A DNA stretch of 64,000 bases from Parabacteroides sp. Marseille-P3160 (GTDB taxonomy: Bacteria; Bacteroidota; Bacteroidia; Bacteroidales; Tannerellaceae): NCBI RefSeq assembly GCF_900162725.1, contig NZ_LT799418.1, positions 3,241,019-3,305,018 on the forward strand. Reading direction: 5' to 3'. Of the stretch, positions 35,642 through 45,413 are shown piece by piece (the stretch's first letter is position 1; the number at the start of each line of letters is the position of its first letter). The translations under genes and the position numbers were made by a program. The notes under the pieces are model-generated. The model saw only the letters and a program-made list of their open reading frames with translations, was not told the origin of the DNA and ran no database searches.

Positions 35642-35827
35642 GTATATTTATTAGACTCATTTACAACCTCTTTGAGTATATTCGTCCCGTACAAAACGCA
35701 AATACAAATTACCGAAAGATGATATGCCTGAATTTACGAATAACCAATGTTTCTACGATAAAGAAGTGGGATGAGTAGTCTATATTGAAAAAGGGAAAAG
35801 GGCATAATCAAAGAAAACGGTAATTAT

Positions 35828-35862
35828 TATAGCCTGATTTGAATTGTTCAGATCAGGCTATA
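35828..35862. terminator. Hairpin between convergent hxlR and peptidase genes
   Basis: TATAGCCTGAT (35828-35838) pairs with ATCAGGCTATA (35852-35862). It lies just before the stop of the minus-strand S41-like gene, so it can end both convergent transcripts. T-runs are weak. Confidence 0.6.
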
Positions 35863-35871
35863 ACAAAACAT

Positions 35872-37074
35872 TTAATCTTTTACTCTATAAACATACTCAA
35901 GCACTTCATCTTTACCCTTGTTGAATTCTTTAACGGAGCAATCAATTTGTATATCTGGTGTTAATGCTCCGTTATGACCCTTCCATTCCTCGAAATACTT
36001 TGTTGAATAAACTACTGTTGCTTTTGTATTAGGGAGAGTGAACGTAAGCGTTTCTCCGAAATGATTAATACTTCCGGCAGTGGGTTGACCAAGGAGTACC
36101 GAATTAAAATTCTGTTTCAAGTTAAGAGCATTTAATAATGCAGAGGAAAAAGTCATTCGGCCGATTAAAACATACAGTTTTCCATTTGCGTTTAAATAAT
36201 TATTTTTTAATCTGATTAAAAAGGGATTCAATACTTTGGAATTACCACCTCCGTTGTATCTCAAGTCTATAATTAATTTCTCCGGTTTATTTATAGAAAT
36301 TGATTCGAATAACTGTGAACAAAATTTCTCAAATGAATAATTTTTATCCTCTTTGCAGTTTAAATAGTTAAAATATAAACAGTTTTTGTCGGGATAATAC
36401 CGATACCAGTAATTACCTTCTCCCGAATAGGCTTCTAATAATGAAAATGCTTCGGCTCTTTTCATTGTGGGATTTTGAGATGGTTTTAATTTGATGCTGA
36501 TGGTATCAGCATCCTTTGTCTCAAACGTATATAATACTTCTTCTGCTGAATTTGTAAGCCCTAACCCTTTGAGAATATATGTATTGTTCATGTAAAACAG
36601 TAACATTGTTTCAAAAAAAGAGGGATTTTCATTGTAAATGATTTTCCTAAATTGGTTGATAACTTCTTCAATTGCGACTCCATTAACTTCAAGCAATTTA
36701 GCTAACATAATGTTTGGCTGTGTTGTTTCTGTAACAAAAATTCCTTCTTTAAATAGGGTAAATCGTATAGGTACGGTGTACTTAAAAAGATGTTGGGGTT
36801 CAATTCTTGTATGTTCATCGCCAATAGCAGTTATTAACTGAAATAATTCGCAAAAAAAAGATTTTTCATCCAACGAATCTATTTTAGATTCAATGGATGC
36901 TATTTGCTGTTCAAATTCACGTTGGCTTATTTTCGTGAACAGGTTTACATGCTTTTGGGGTAGATTTATTTTCAGAAACTCTAAGTCTTCCTTAAAACAA
37001 TCTGCTTGGTTTTGAGAATAGCCATATGAAAAGGTTGACGCTATTATTAAAATGAAAACTATAGTCCTTTTCAT
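35872..37074 (-). CDS. Secreted S41-family (C-terminal processing protease-like) peptidase
   Basis: The 400-residue protein has a signal peptide (MKRTIVFILIIASTFSYGYS). The S41 core is in the C-terminal half: KLIIDLRYNGGGNSKV (about residues 263-278), KLYVLIGRMTFSSALLNAL in two parts (about 300-318) with the catalytic Ser in TFSSA, and GQPTAGSINHFGE (about 329-341). No PDZ domain is obvious. It starts 2 bp after the stop of the membrane protein gene, so both are probably translated together. Base composition is clearly more AT-rich than in the left part of the window. Substrate unknown. Confidence 0.82.
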   Translation of the reverse strand: MKRTIVFILIIASTFSYGYSQNQADCFKEDLEFLKINLPQKHVNLFTKISQREFEQQIASIESKIDSLDEKSFFCELFQLITAIGDEHTRIEPQHLFKYTVPIRFTLFKEGIFVTETTQPNIMLAKLLEVNGVAIEEVINQFRKIIYNENPSFFETMLLFYMNNTYILKGLGLTNSAEEVLYTFETKDADTISIKLKPSQNPTMKRAEAFSLLEAYSGEGNYWYRYYPDKNCLYFNYLNCKEDKNYSFEKFCSQLFESISINKPEKLIIDLRYNGGGNSKVLNPFLIRLKNNYLNANGKLYVLIGRMTFSSALLNALNLKQNFNSVLLGQPTAGSINHFGETLTFTLPNTKATVVYSTKYFEEWKGHNGALTPDIQIDCSVKEFNKGKDEVLEYVYRVKD

Positions 37075-37076
37075 AT

Positions 37077-37793
37077 TTAATCATTGCTAAAATCAACACC
37101 CTTCTCATTAATCCTGTTGATTATGGAAATAATTTCTTTTTCACACGCATCAAATTCATCCGAGGATATTAGCGTGCCACCTGTATAAACAAACGTCCTG
37201 AAAACATTATCTTTCAATGGTATTGTGTAATAATCATAAATGCTCCCGCTTGCCCAGGTATCAATACTTCTTTTATCGATATTATTCATCATATGATTTA
37301 TTCCAGCTCCTTTCAGATTAGAATAATTATTCAGTTTGCTGCTGATAAGTTCAAGGTACCCGTATATTTTAGATAACTCACGCAAAAAATCTTTATCTTT
37401 TATATACTGCATTAATAAAGATGATTTGAAAACTTCATACGAATCATTTTTTAAGGCTAAAGAATGTTTGTCCCCAATCACTTTTTTGTATATTTCAAGT
37501 GTGTCAGCAGGAATTTTATCAATATGATTAATATTTCTCCTGACAAGACTATATATACGTTGTTCGGTTTCCCATTTCTGTTGAGCCCATTTAATACTTT
37601 GCAAATTCTCCTCCAACTCCGTTTTGACAAGCACCATCACTCTATTAACTTCATTTTGCTTTGTTCTGTCTGATATAATGTTAGTAACCCAAAGTGTTAT
37701 AAATACCCCAACAATTACTATTGACAAGTCTCTTAGGTACTTAACCAGATTTGATGATGCCCATTTGTGAATTATGCAGATTTTTTTTCCCAT
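37077..37793 (-). CDS. Hypothetical membrane-anchored protein with coiled coil
   Basis: The 238-residue protein has one N-terminal membrane helix (DLSIVIVGVFITLWVTNII, about residues 22-40). A charged helical region follows (RTKQNEVNRVMVLVKTELEEN). The C-terminal part ends with ACEKEIISIINRINEKG. This resembles the DUF6090-type proteins of Bacteroidota, but I am not sure. The gene directly precedes the S41-like peptidase with a 2-bp gap. The cellular role is unknown. Confidence 0.65.
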   Translation of the reverse strand: MGKKICIIHKWASSNLVKYLRDLSIVIVGVFITLWVTNIISDRTKQNEVNRVMVLVKTELEENLQSIKWAQQKWETEQRIYSLVRRNINHIDKIPADTLEIYKKVIGDKHSLALKNDSYEVFKSSLLMQYIKDKDFLRELSKIYGYLELISSKLNNYSNLKGAGINHMMNNIDKRSIDTWASGSIYDYYTIPLKDNVFRTFVYTGGTLISSDEFDACEKEIISIINRINEKGVDFSND

Positions 37794-37814
37794 TTGGATT
37801 ATTACTGATAGATG

Positions 37815-38312
37815 TTATCTGCAAATATAATATTTATTTAAGGAATCAGAATCAAATCTGTCAACCACCCCTCCTTTCTTCTTTCGGAACTTTGCCCTCC
37901 AGAAGACATTTAAACATAGGTCAATTGTTGTGGAATCAAAAGCATATATGTTTCCTCCCAACTTGAAGATGTCTGTGGCACGTTTCTGCCCGGCTTCATT
38001 TACGAGAAAGTAAGCGAACTCTTCAAAAATGAGGTAATCTCTATTTTGATTCGCCCGAGCCAAAGATGATTTTGACACATTCTTATCCATCCCTAAATGA
38101 TAACATTGGGAGCGATGAGTGCCCAGAGTAATAATCAAATTTCGCAGACTTTTCCTGTTGGATAATTGTCCGAACATAAGCGCGAACAATTGATTCCAAC
38201 AAGTGAAGTGTTTCACATACTTGTCCCCACTATACTTGGCAACGATTCGATTGAACTTATTCCTATCAAGAAAGGATGTGAATTGAGCAAAAACAAATTT
38301 ATCCTTATGCAT
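37815..38312 (-). pseudogene. Truncated IS4-family transposase
   Basis: The 165 residues match the N-terminal part of IS4-family transposases: KYVKHFTCWNQLFALMFGQL (about residues 32-51), LGTHRSQCYHLGMDK, IYAFDSTTIDLCLNVFWRA in two parts with the first catalytic Asp in FDSTT, and FRKKKGG. Full IS4 proteins of this type have about 380-400 residues; the second and third DDE residues (Asp and Glu) are missing. After KKKGG a foreign tail VVDRFDSDSL... runs to the stop. No terminal inverted repeats were recognised. It marks the left edge of the PUL region. Confidence 0.82.
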
Positions 38313-38531
38313 TGCAAGTCTATTAGAATTTGCAAAGGTCAGAATTGAAATCCGTTTTTTGAAAAAAATATGTAACTAACTAAATTTAAAACATTTAAAA
38401 GATCATTTTCCGATTTTAATGGGACATCTGTCTGATATTTCACATGAACAGTTTAGTCAATATATAATGCTTTTCAAAAAAAGATCTTTTATAACATATT
38501 GCCAGATTTATCTGTTATGCACATTTACTGT

Positions 38532-38539
38532 TATATTTG
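38532..38539 (+). promoter_or_regulatory. -7 promoter box (TATATTTG) of the PUL sigma factor gene
   Basis: TATATTTG fits TAnnTTTG. Transcription would start near 38546, so an ATG at 38499 cannot be used. The first in-frame start after it is GTG 38562. No -33 TTG is evident. Confidence 0.55.
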
Positions 38540-38561
38540 TATAACCAAACATATTCGTGAA

Positions 38562-39152
38562 GTGGTCGTAAACGAAAGAGATGATATAGAATTGCTTCAA
38601 CAAGGCCATGCCGAAGCTTTCGAAAGGTTATTCCATCAATACGCGGGAAAGCTTTATAATTTTCTCTTAAAGCTATCATCCGGAGACACATATCTTGCAG
38701 AAGAAATAGTACAACGGACTTTTATTAAAATCTGGGATACTCATACACAGATCAATCCCAACAAGTCGTTCGGTTTCTATTTATGTACTATTGCACGAAA
38801 TATGTTGATGAATGAATATCAACATCAGACAGCAGAATTTTTATATAAAGAATATGCGTCTAAATATTTATCGACCAAAGACAACGTAACTCCGGAGAAA
38901 GTATTAAGTAAAAATTTACTGCAAGAATATATCGATCAATTGACCGAAATGCTTCCTCCTGCCCGTAAACAAATTTTCGTTATGAGTAGGAAAGAAATGT
39001 TATCGAACAAAGAAATAGCAGAAAAACTTAATATCAGCGAAAGCACGATCCAGACTCAGCTTTCGAAAGCCTTAGCTTTTATGAAAGAACGTCTGTCACT
39101 ATATTATAAAGACATATTGCTTATTATACTTTTCCACAATATTGTTAATTAA
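38562..39152 (+). CDS. ECF RNA polymerase sigma factor (PUL regulator)
   Basis: The 196-residue protein has sigma-70 region 2 (HAEAFERLFHQYAGKLYNFL, about residues 15-34; EEIVQRTFIKIWDTH, about 46-60) and region 4 (SNKEIAEKLNISESTIQTQL, about 146-165). It is of the type paired with FecR anti-sigma factors in Bacteroidota PULs. Released by the anti-sigma, it would transcribe the SusCD genes. GTG 38562 is chosen because the promoter box lies after the ATG at 38499 and family members start just before ERDDIELLQQG. The C-terminal hydrophobic tail (DILLIILFHNIVN) is unusual. Confidence 0.9.
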   Translation: MVVNERDDIELLQQGHAEAFERLFHQYAGKLYNFLLKLSSGDTYLAEEIVQRTFIKIWDTHTQINPNKSFGFYLCTIARNMLMNEYQHQTAEFLYKEYASKYLSTKDNVTPEKVLSKNLLQEYIDQLTEMLPPARKQIFVMSRKEMLSNKEIAEKLNISESTIQTQLSKALAFMKERLSLYYKDILLIILFHNIVN

Positions 39153-39247
39153 TCAAAAAGGGAGAGTCCCGGTAGTGAATTAGCAATAGCTAAATGTATA
39201 AAGGATGTATCAGGGAACAATTATATATTAGAAATCAATAAAGGACA

Positions 39248-40249
39248 ATGGATAAAGACAAATGTCTAGACATATTTGAACGATACATATCAAAGCAAGC
39301 CTCGACAGAAGAGATTGCCTCTTTGTGCTCTTTCATTCACAATGACCCTCATTTGAATAACTGGTTAGAAAGTCAGATTTCAAACTCATCTTCAACTATT
39401 GATATGGATCTGAAGATGGAAATACTATACAATATTCGTTCACAAACGAATTATCAAATTCCTAATAACAATAAGCTTAAACAGACAAATAAACACTACA
39501 TCCGTTGGATTGCCAATATTGCGGCCATCTTACTTCCTATTGTATTGACTATTAGTATTTATATGTACTACAAGCCTCAGCCGGTGGATTATTTAATTGT
39601 CTCTGCCGGATTGGGCGAAAAGGCCTCTATCGACCTCCCTGATGGAAGTAAAGTTGCCATCAATGCCGCCTCTGAAATTGAATACAGCACTGCATACAAT
39701 AAAAAAGAACGCACTTTGCGATTGCAAGGAGAAGCCTATTTTGAGGTAGAGCCTAATCCATCCAAACCATTCATTGTACAATGTAACGACATAAAAATAA
39801 AAGTATTAGGTACAACATTTGGCATAAATGCATACGATGACGATAATACTATATCAATAGTCCTCAATACAGGTAAAATAGAATTGACAACTCCTAATAA
39901 GACTATCACAATGCTCCCTAATGAAAAGGCAACATATAATAGAACCACAAAAGAGCTCTATACTGAACAGGTAGATGCGTCAGACTATATCGGATGGAGA
40001 TATAATCGCCTTCGGTTCGAAAACGAAACTTTAGAAAATATCATTAAGACAATATCACGTATGCACAATACTGATATCGTTTTTGAAGATGCTCAACTGA
40101 TTAAGCAAAAATTCACCGGAACTATAGACAATACGAGTGTCCAATCGGCTCTAAAAGTATTATCACTGACAGCCCCTATAGATTATCACGTGAAAGATGG
40201 TGTAATATTCTTATACAAAGATAAAGACAAAACCCAATATTATAAATAA
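39248..40249 (+). CDS. FecR-family anti-sigma factor
   Basis: The 333-residue protein spans the inner membrane once (WIANIAAILLPIVLTISIYMY in two parts, about residues 86-106). The cytoplasmic N-terminus binds the ECF sigma factor. The periplasmic part is the FecR domain (EKASIDLPDGSKVAINAASE, RLQGEAYFEVEPNPSKPFIV) followed by a DUF4974-like C-terminal domain (LRFENETLENIIKTISRMHN) that would contact the STN domain of SusC. It follows the sigma gene by 95 bp and ends before a strong terminator, so sigma and anti-sigma form a unit. Confidence 0.92.
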   Translation: MDKDKCLDIFERYISKQASTEEIASLCSFIHNDPHLNNWLESQISNSSSTIDMDLKMEILYNIRSQTNYQIPNNNKLKQTNKHYIRWIANIAAILLPIVLTISIYMYYKPQPVDYLIVSAGLGEKASIDLPDGSKVAINAASEIEYSTAYNKKERTLRLQGEAYFEVEPNPSKPFIVQCNDIKIKVLGTTFGINAYDDDNTISIVLNTGKIELTTPNKTITMLPNEKATYNRTTKELYTEQVDASDYIGWRYNRLRFENETLENIIKTISRMHNTDIVFEDAQLIKQKFTGTIDNTSVQSALKVLSLTAPIDYHVKDGVIFLYKDKDKTQYYK

Positions 40250-40270
40250 TTTGTCTCTGCACAACATATT

Positions 40271-40304
40271 AAAAAGTGATACTTAAGTTTAGGTATCACT
40301 TTTT
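40271..40304 (+). terminator. Intrinsic terminator after the anti-sigma gene
   Basis: AAAAAGTGATAC (40271-40282) pairs with GTATCACTTTTT (40293-40304), and further T's follow. It isolates the regulator pair from the susC transcript. Between it and susC (40305-40431) no TAnnTTTG box was seen, which fits an ECF-dependent susC promoter. Confidence 0.85.
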
Positions 40305-40431
40305 TTTTAAGAATATAACAATTAAAATAAGTTAAATCTAAAAAGTGAGTAGCGAAAAAGAATGAGACAGCTGTACATAGTATGATAAAAAGAAAATCAA
40401 TACTCATGATTAATTACAAATTATTTAGACC

Positions 40432-43400
40432 ATGAAAAAGAAAACACAGAAAAGAGAAAGGTGTAATTCCTTCAAGCGGATTTTATACATTCTTTGCTTA
40501 TCGTTACTATCGACTAGTTTATTTTCACAGATAACTGTTGATATAAAAAAGATGCCAATAAAAGATGCTTTAAAAGAGATTGAAAAAGCGAGTTCTTTTA
40601 AATTTTTCTACAACGAAGACCTGAAAGGCTTAGACAAAGTTGTTACCCTTAAAACTACGAATGCAACCATTGATGCTGCAATGCAACAACTATTGGACGG
40701 AAGCAATGTGTCATTCGAAAAACAAGAAGGAGGTATAATCCTTCTAGTTCCACAGAAGAAAGCAAAAACAGAACAACAAAGCACAAAACAAATCAATGGA
40801 ATAATAAAAGAGGAGAATGGAGAATCGATCATTGGTGCATCCATACAAGTAAAAGGTGCACCAACTATAGGAGCAGTTAGCGATATGGATGGCACCTTTT
40901 CATTGGCTGTTCCTGATGATGCCATCCTTAGCATTACTTACATTGGCTATCATCCTGTTGATATTAAAGTAGGAAATCAAACCAACCTTGAGATTATTCT
41001 TCAAAAAGATGATCACCTGTTAGACGAGATAGTAGTAGTCGGATATGGCGTTCAAAAGAAAATCAATCTTACCGGTTCTGTAGCCAGTGTCAATTTCGAC
41101 AATGAAGTTATAGCTTCACGCCCAATAACAAATGTGTCAGCAGCACTGGCCGGAACAATGCCGGGTTTAGCTGTTCGTCAAGGTTCTGGCATTCCGGGTG
41201 CTGATGGCGCATCACTCCGTCTACGCGGAGTAGGGTCACTCAACTCCAGCCAAGACCCGCTGATATTGATTGACGGGCAGCCCGGTGAAATCGGGCAAAT
41301 AAGCGCCAACGACATTGCAAGTATAACTGCACTGAAGGATGCTGCATCTGCTGCAATCTATGGTTCACGTGCCTCTAATGGTGTTATATTGATAACTACA
41401 AAAACCGGATCGGACATGAATGGGAAGGTTAATGTAGAATATACCGGAAATGTGGGTTGGAACAAAGCGACAAAGTTACCCAAATTTATTTCTAACTCGG
41501 CGGACTATATGGAGTTGGTGAATCAAATAGGAGTCAACTCGGATAGAACTATTTTATATACAGATACTGAAATAACTGAATGGAGAAACAATTCGGCTGA
41601 CGGTCTGCGATATCCAAACACAAACTGGTGGGATGCTTTGATAGACAATAATATAATTCAAAGTCATCAGGTATCAGTTCGTGGAGGGTCTAAAGCAATT
41701 TCTTCTTATGCTTCTATAAACTATCAAAAAAATGATGGTTTGATGAGTAACACTCTTTACGAAGCGACGAACATCAGAATGAATACAGACTACCAAGCTT
41801 ATAAATGGCTGAAACTGGGTGTTAATGGAACTGCAATGGTAGGAAGGAATCAGCCTGGAGACATAGGAGGAGCATTAAATTGGTTATGGTCTGCCTCTCC
41901 GGCTATGGTTCCTATCTCTCCTGATGGGAGATATGGCGACGGACAAACAAGCACAGGAAGTAAAAACAACCCGTATTGGATACTGAAGTCCATACAAGGA
42001 GAAAAGAGAAAAAAGCGTTTTACCGGTAAGTTTTATGCTATAGTAACTCCTTTCGAAGATTTAGCCATCAATGCCAGTTATTTCAAAGATGTGTATAATT
42101 ATAAAGAAAATATAATCAATACAGATATTCCTCGATGGGACTTTAAACTTGATCAGCAAACAACAAACGGATCAGAAGGAATTATTACAAATACAGATAG
42201 CAACACCGAAAGAACAGTTGTCGACCTATTTGTCAATTATAACAAAACATTCAGTCAAAAACATACTATCGGAGTGCTAGTGGGATATAACCAAGAGTAT
42301 TACAAAGGCTGGTGGTTCAATGCTCGTAAGGCAGGGCTAATCAGCATCGACACTCCGGTATTAAGTGGTGCTTCCGAGCTACAGTCTGCCGATGGAGGAA
42401 AAGATGACTTTGCAATGCAATCTTACTTTGGCCGACTAAACTACGACTATGCAGGCAAGTACTTAGTGGAAATGAATATAAGGAGAGACGGCTCATCTCG
42501 TTTTGCCAAGAATAACAGATGGGGTAATTTCCCGTCATTCTCAGCTGCATGGAGAATTTCTGAAGAATCATTCTTCGAAAATCCTAAACGGATTATTAAC
42601 AATCTAAAGATAAGGGCATCGTGGGGACGCTTAGGGAATAATGGCATTGGAAATTATGAATGGCAGAGCGTTTATAGCCCTGCAAACACATCGTTTGGAG
42701 ACTACATCCAACAAGGTATCGTTCTTAACAATATAGCAAACAGAAATATATCTTGGGAAAAAACTGATGTTGTGGATGTTGGGTTAGACCTGACCTTCTT
42801 AAACGACTTCAATCTGGTTTTCGATTTTTATAATAAAAATACTCATGGAATTTTGTTCCGAAATCCTATTCCTCTAGTGAATGGTGGATTAGGGGCACCG
42901 ATGATGAATAGTGCGAAAGTGCAGAATAGAGGATTTGAAGGTCAACTATCATATAACAAACAATTTGGAGATTTTTCTATTTCAGCAACAGTTAATGGTT
43001 CATACAACAAAAACAAGATACTTAGCTATAAAGGCGATTACTTAGAAATAAGTGGGGCAACAGTGTGGACAGAAGGACAACCAATAGGAAAATTCTATAT
43101 CAGAGAGATTGACCATATCATACAAAGTCAAGACGAAGTGGACAAACTGATCAGCGAGGGATATAGCTTCTCTCCATCAACTCCCGGCCCTGGAGACTTC
43201 TTGTACAAAGACCTAAACAACGATAAAAAAATAGATGACAACGATCGTGTACTCAAAGGACAACCTATTCCGTTAGTAAACTATGGAGGTACTATTGCTG
43301 TTGGGTACAAAGGCTTTGACTTTAACTTATTATTCAATGGAGTTGCAGGTTGGAATAGATATTTGTCTTCGGGTATCTTTAGCTTAAACAATGCTTCTGA

Positions 43401-43737
43401 CGAACGTATGTTATTAGCTAAATATAAAAATCAGTGGTCTGAAACCAATAAAAATACAAACATTCCAAAACTGTATACAGGAAATGAAAAGAATAATCAA
43501 ATCTCTGATTACTACTTGTACGATGCCAGTTTTTTACGTATAAAAAATATGCAGTTAGGTTATACACTACCAAGCAGTGTTAGAGATCGCATCAAACTAA
43601 ATAGCATCAGAGTTTACTGTAATCTGGAAAACTTCTTCACCATTACAGATTATCCTGGAATGGATCCCGAGATGGATGGAGACCTTGGTTATCCAATCAT
43701 AAAAACAATATCATTAGGTGTTAACATTAAGTTTTAA
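40432..43737 (+). CDS. SusC/RagA-family TonB-dependent transporter with STN signalling domain
   Basis: The 1101-residue outer-membrane porin imports oligosaccharides with TonB energy. After the signal peptide (ILYILCLSLLSTSLFSQ) comes an STN domain (ITVDIKKMPIKDALKEIEKA, about residues 33-105), which signals to FecR. Next are a carboxypeptidase-like Ig domain (NGIIKEENGESIIGASIQVKG, in two parts), the TonB box region (DEIVVVGYG), the plug (LRGVGSLNSSQDPLILIDG, DAASAAIYGSRASNGVI) and a 22-strand barrel ending in ISLGVNIKF. It follows a terminator and precedes susD by 5 bp. Confidence 0.97.
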   Translation: MKKKTQKRERCNSFKRILYILCLSLLSTSLFSQITVDIKKMPIKDALKEIEKASSFKFFYNEDLKGLDKVVTLKTTNATIDAAMQQLLDGSNVSFEKQEGGIILLVPQKKAKTEQQSTKQINGIIKEENGESIIGASIQVKGAPTIGAVSDMDGTFSLAVPDDAILSITYIGYHPVDIKVGNQTNLEIILQKDDHLLDEIVVVGYGVQKKINLTGSVASVNFDNEVIASRPITNVSAALAGTMPGLAVRQGSGIPGADGASLRLRGVGSLNSSQDPLILIDGQPGEIGQISANDIASITALKDAASAAIYGSRASNGVILITTKTGSDMNGKVNVEYTGNVGWNKATKLPKFISNSADYMELVNQIGVNSDRTILYTDTEITEWRNNSADGLRYPNTNWWDALIDNNIIQSHQVSVRGGSKAISSYASINYQKNDGLMSNTLYEATNIRMNTDYQAYKWLKLGVNGTAMVGRNQPGDIGGALNWLWSASPAMVPISPDGRYGDGQTSTGSKNNPYWILKSIQGEKRKKRFTGKFYAIVTPFEDLAINASYFKDVYNYKENIINTDIPRWDFKLDQQTTNGSEGIITNTDSNTERTVVDLFVNYNKTFSQKHTIGVLVGYNQEYYKGWWFNARKAGLISIDTPVLSGASELQSADGGKDDFAMQSYFGRLNYDYAGKYLVEMNIRRDGSSRFAKNNRWGNFPSFSAAWRISEESFFENPKRIINNLKIRASWGRLGNNGIGNYEWQSVYSPANTSFGDYIQQGIVLNNIANRNISWEKTDVVDVGLDLTFLNDFNLVFDFYNKNTHGILFRNPIPLVNGGLGAPMMNSAKVQNRGFEGQLSYNKQFGDFSISATVNGSYNKNKILSYKGDYLEISGATVWTEGQPIGKFYIREIDHIIQSQDEVDKLISEGYSFSPSTPGPGDFLYKDLNNDKKIDDNDRVLKGQPIPLVNYGGTIAVGYKGFDFNLLFNGVAGWNRYLSSGIFSLNNASDERMLLAKYKNQWSETNKNTNIPKLYTGNEKNNQISDYYLYDASFLRIKNMQLGYTLPSSVRDRIKLNSIRVYCNLENFFTITDYPGMDPEMDGDLGYPIIKTISLGVNIKF

Positions 43738-43742
43738 ATATC

Positions 43743-45383
43743 ATGAAGAAAATATTAAATACCATAATAATTCTGGCTGTCTCTCTTCTATTATCGAATT
43801 GCATTGATTTGGATCGCAGCCCGTATAATGATTTGTCTGAATCCACAATATGGACTTCCGACGAAAATGCATTGATGCAAATCAATGGAATTTACAAATT
43901 GACTAAAAATGGATGGACAATGCAGGGTTATGCTTATCACTTCACTTGCTTTGGTCCCGATGGTTACGACTATTTCCGTAATTCATCAATAGAGTTAGCT
44001 ACTGCAACAACACGTGATGGCATTTTTCAGGTAGCATATACCGATTATTATAGAATTATACATGCAAGCAATGAAGCCATTTACAATCTAACTGGGAATA
44101 CTAATATTTCGGAAGATTTGAGAGATAGAATGATTGGCGAAGCTAAGTTCCTGAGAGGTTTCTCCTATTTCATCCTATGGCAATTATATGGCGGTGTGAT
44201 CATATTAGACAAACCCACTCCACCGGCCGAAACTTATTTACCAAGAAATACTGAAGAAGAAGTAAAAAACTTTATTATTGGAGATTTTAAAGATGCAGCA
44301 GATTTATTACCTGTTGAATATGCTGCAAGTGAACGAGGCAGAGCGACCAAAGGAGCTGCCATAGCTATGCTAGGGAAAACATATTTATATGCTGAACAAT
44401 GGAGTAATGCTGCTACAGAGTTCGAAAAATTGACAAAAAGCCCATTCAAATATGCCTTATTTAATGAATATAATAAATTATTTGATCACAAAAGTGAAAA
44501 CAACTCTGAGTATATCTATGCTGTTACCTTTATTGCTCAGTTAGGATATGGAACAGCCTATGACAGTTGGTATGGTAATCGTTCATGTTATATCAATGGA
44601 GAGTCATACGCTTTGGGGTCGCATATTCCTTTCGAGACATCAACATACAAAGACGGTAGTACAATCAACTTATCATCGCGCCCTAAAAAGTCGAATTATT
44701 CGACAGAGGAATCTTTTGGCGATGCTCTTATTCAATGGTATGCCGATGTAATTTCTTCTCCAAAACAATTAGACAAACGTATTGGAGCTAATTTAATCTT
44801 GCCCTCTGCCCTATACTTCGGAAACGGCAATAAATACTATAAAGTGTACTGGCCTTACGAAAGTAATCTAGACAAGAACCCTGAACCTCTAAAAGTTACG
44901 TTCAACAATTTCGCAACATATTCATGGAGAAAATTTGTTTGCGAAGGTGATGAAGGATATTGGGCATATCAAGGTCCGACAGATATTCCTCTAATTCGAT
45001 ATGCTGATGTATTATTGATGTATGCAGAAGCACAAAACGAGGCATTAGCGGCTCCTGATCAAAGTGTGTATGATGCAATAAATGATGTTCGAGGCAGAGC
45101 CGGACTAGACCCTGTTTCTTCTCTATCAAAAGAGAATATGAGAAAAGCTATCCGCTTAGAAAGATTTCATGAGTTCCCAGGCGAAGGACATTTATTCTTC
45201 GATGTGCGCCGTTGGAAAACAGCACACACTTCCGATCCTGTTTTTGGCTTGAATGGAACGGTTTATCAATTTACAGGCGAAAAATTATTTACCCGTAAAT
45301 TTCCTGAAAAATTCTATAAATGGCCAATTCCTCAAGCAGAAAGAGATTTGAATCCAAATCTTACTCAAAACCCAGGTTGGTAA
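43743..45383 (+). CDS. SusD/RagB-family outer-membrane glycan-binding lipoprotein
   Basis: The 546-residue lipoprotein has lipobox LLSNC (Cys near residue 20). It forms the lid of the SusC channel. TPR-like helices are visible (GEAKFLRGFSYFILWQLYGG, about residues 137-156), the RKF segment and IPLIRYADVLLMYAEAQNEA (about 415-434), and the conserved C-terminus ERFHEFPGEGHLFFDVRRW and FYKWPIPQAERDLNPNL. Substrate binding sites cannot be read from the sequence. It overlaps the susC operon context, 5 bp after it. Confidence 0.95.
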   Translation: MKKILNTIIILAVSLLLSNCIDLDRSPYNDLSESTIWTSDENALMQINGIYKLTKNGWTMQGYAYHFTCFGPDGYDYFRNSSIELATATTRDGIFQVAYTDYYRIIHASNEAIYNLTGNTNISEDLRDRMIGEAKFLRGFSYFILWQLYGGVIILDKPTPPAETYLPRNTEEEVKNFIIGDFKDAADLLPVEYAASERGRATKGAAIAMLGKTYLYAEQWSNAATEFEKLTKSPFKYALFNEYNKLFDHKSENNSEYIYAVTFIAQLGYGTAYDSWYGNRSCYINGESYALGSHIPFETSTYKDGSTINLSSRPKKSNYSTEESFGDALIQWYADVISSPKQLDKRIGANLILPSALYFGNGNKYYKVYWPYESNLDKNPEPLKVTFNNFATYSWRKFVCEGDEGYWAYQGPTDIPLIRYADVLLMYAEAQNEALAAPDQSVYDAINDVRGRAGLDPVSSLSKENMRKAIRLERFHEFPGEGHLFFDVRRWKTAHTSDPVFGLNGTVYQFTGEKLFTRKFPEKFYKWPIPQAERDLNPNLTQNPGW

Positions 45384-45413
45384 AATGTTGGTTAACTAAA
45401 AAAAACAAATAAG

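Noticed and set aside
37815-38498. Complete IS4 element
   Set aside because: Only the N-terminal third to half of the transposase is present and no terminal inverted repeats were recognised.
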